DNA of 64,000 nt from JANXVR01 sp034667405 (lineage in GTDB: Bacteria; Actinomycetota; UBA4738; HRBIN12): NCBI GenBank assembly GCA_034667405.1, contig JAXDJX010000018.1:248001-312000 (forward strand). Reading direction: 5' to 3'. The first letter of the stretch is position 1, and each line of letters opens with the position of its first letter. A program made the translations under genes and the position numbers. Below the pieces are notes generated by a model. It was not told the DNA's origin, did not search any database, and saw only the letters and a list, made by a program, of their open reading frames with translations. Shown piece after piece: positions 63,192 through 64,000 of the stretch.

Positions 63192-63850
63192 CAGGCTGCT
63201 CCTTCCGCGATCATCGCAAGCTCTTTCGCCGCACCCGCCGGGTCCGGCTCTCCGAAGATACCCGATGCGGCGATGAGGACCGAAGCGCCGGCTTCCACGG
63301 CTGTTCGGGCGTTCTCGATCTTCACGCCGCCATCGATCTCGAGTGCAACCGTCAGACCGGCCGCGTCGATCCTTCTGCGAGCCTCTTGCAATCGCGGATA
63401 GACCGACGGGTTCAGCGTCTGACCCGACCATCCCGGAGCGATGCTCATCAGCATGAGGTCGTCGATGTCCTCCAGATACGGGGCCACCGCCTCGACCGGC
63501 GTTTCGAGATTGATGGTGAGTCCGACGCCCATGCCTGCGCCGCGAGCCTTCGCGATGGCAGGACCGGGCTCGGGTACTGCCTCCAGATGGAAACTCACCA
63601 TGTCCAGGCCGGCCTCACTCAGCTCGTCGAAGTACTGCATCGGCGCGTCGACCATGAGATGCCCGTGGAAGCGGACCCGCGTCAGCGGCCGCAACGCAGC
63701 CACGACGACCGTGCCCAGCGCGATAGGCGGTACGAAATGTCCATCCATGATGTCGATATGGAGTGCATCGACGAATGGCTCGACCGCCTTTACCTGATCC
63801 CCGAGATAGGCAAGATCCGCGCCCAGGATCGAAGCTGAGAGACCTCCCAT
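63191..63850 (-). CDS. rpe: ribulose-phosphate 3-epimerase
   Basis: 219 residues, TIM barrel of the pentose phosphate pathway. LSASILGADLAYLGDQV starts it; metal ligands lie in HIDIMDGHFVPP and RFHGHLMVD, and EIDGGVKIENA is the C-terminal catalytic Asp. ATG fits the family start; a GTG 15 codons earlier overlaps the end of rsmB. The rsmB-rpe-rib order is that of Rv1407-Rv1409. Confidence 0.95.
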   Translation of the reverse strand: MGGLSASILGADLAYLGDQVKAVEPFVDALHIDIMDGHFVPPIALGTVVVAALRPLTRVRFHGHLMVDAPMQYFDELSEAGLDMVSFHLEAVPEPGPAIAKARGAGMGVGLTINLETPVEAVAPYLEDIDDLMLMSIAPGWSGQTLNPSVYPRLQEARRRIDAAGLTVALEIDGGVKIENARTAVEAGASVLIAASGIFGEPDPAGAAKELAMIAEGAA

Positions 63851-63887
63851 GCCCGAATGGTACCCGGCGTCCGAAGGGGTCCGTCCC

Positions 63888-64000
63888 TCAGTCACGTTTG
63901 CGGAAGGCGGCGATGAACATGCCGTCGCCGCCGTCTCGGTGCGGCCATACGCGATGCCGGAAGGCCTCCCCGCTGGGTCCGAACGTGGGCTCCGGGATCA
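63888..64000 (-). CDS. rsmB: 16S rRNA (cytosine-C5)-methyltransferase RsmB, C-terminal fragment
   Basis: The last 37 codons of a gene that runs off the right edge. The end reads HRVWPHRDGGDGMFIAAFRK, the typical C-terminus of RsmB/Sun (NOL1/NOP2) methyltransferases, where HxDGxDGFF-like residues close the catalytic domain. Position before rpe agrees with fmu-rpe of actinobacteria. The catalytic cysteines are outside the window. Confidence 0.85.
   Translation of the reverse strand, partial: IPEPTFGPSGEAFRHRVWPHRDGGDGMFIAAFRKRD

Overview
This is a gene-dense, high-GC stretch of bacterial chromosome that looks like a deep-branching member of the Actinomycetota, probably free-living or uncultured. 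The reasons are protein families and gene orders typical of that phylum: a DUF4193 protein, an Lnt-Ppm1 fusion, the gcvH-garA-ftsR-bifunctional nuclease-merR-gcvP block (the order seen around Rv1826-Rv1832 of Mycobacterium tuberculosis), the tlyA-nadK-recN-steA-mctB-pyrG-nudix-xerD block (as Rv1694-Rv1701), the scpA-scpB-rluB-cmk-der block (as Rv1709-Rv1713), and rsmB-rpe-rib genes (as Rv1407-Rv1416). No insertion sequence, prophage or CRISPR array is visible.

Layout. 1-3.1 kb (+): end of an unknown gene, a candidate structured RNA, DUF4193 and the lipoprotein-acylation/polyprenol-mannose synthase fusion. 3.2-11.3 kb (mostly -): split glycine decarboxylase (gcvPA, gcvPB), a nuclease-like protein, two MerR regulators, purine salvage hpt, the FHA protein GarA, gcvH, pgsA and tRNA-Pro. 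Inserted on the + strand is a secreted CAP protein behind a cyclic di-GMP-I (GEMM-I) riboswitch. 11.4-12.6 kb (+): a secreted delta-60 repeat protein. 12.6-35.7 kb (-): a long run of tightly overlapping housekeeping genes for aromatic amino acids (aroH, tyrA, aroA), cmk, der, condensin accessory factors (scpA, scpB), trpS, deoB, xerD, ald, pyrG, a pair of glycosyltransferases, the SteA/MctB division pair, recN, nadK and tlyA. 35.7-39.6 kb: small genes on both strands. 39.6-45.1 kb (-): one rRNA operon (16S-23S-5S, no spacer tRNA) with promoter, processing stalks and terminator. 45.1-48.6 kb: tyrS and a bifunctional penicillin-binding protein. 48.6-58.2 kb (-): infC-rpmI-rplT, an rRNA methyltransferase fused to a histidine-kinase-like module, pheS-pheT, argF, polX, mpg. 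58.2-64 kb (-): rsmB, rpe, a GGDEF response regulator, then an FMN riboswitch and the riboflavin genes ribD-ribE-ribBA-ribH plus a cupin.

How they work together. Glycine cleavage genes surround GarA, which in mycobacteria links Ser/Thr kinase signalling to glutamate/2-oxoglutarate flux, and FtsR, which controls ftsZ in corynebacteria. Cell envelope and division are served by Lnt-Ppm1, PgsA, SteA/MctB, the PBP and FtsR. Translation is served by the rRNA operon, infC operon, aminoacyl-tRNA synthetases and rRNA modification enzymes (TlyA, RluB, SpoU, RsmB). Cyclic di-GMP signalling appears twice: a GGDEF response regulator and a GEMM-I riboswitch.

The most unusual items are the SpoU methyltransferase-histidine kinase fusion, a parS-like palindrome lying in an apparent insertion within aroA, the GEMM-I/CAP unit, a candidate structured RNA at the left end, a site-2-protease homologue without its zinc histidines, a tRNA ending three bases before the pgsA start codon, and an infC leader with a non-canonical start. 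Start codons are often GTG or TTG, and 1-4 base stop/start overlaps are the rule, so many starts were chosen on those overlaps.
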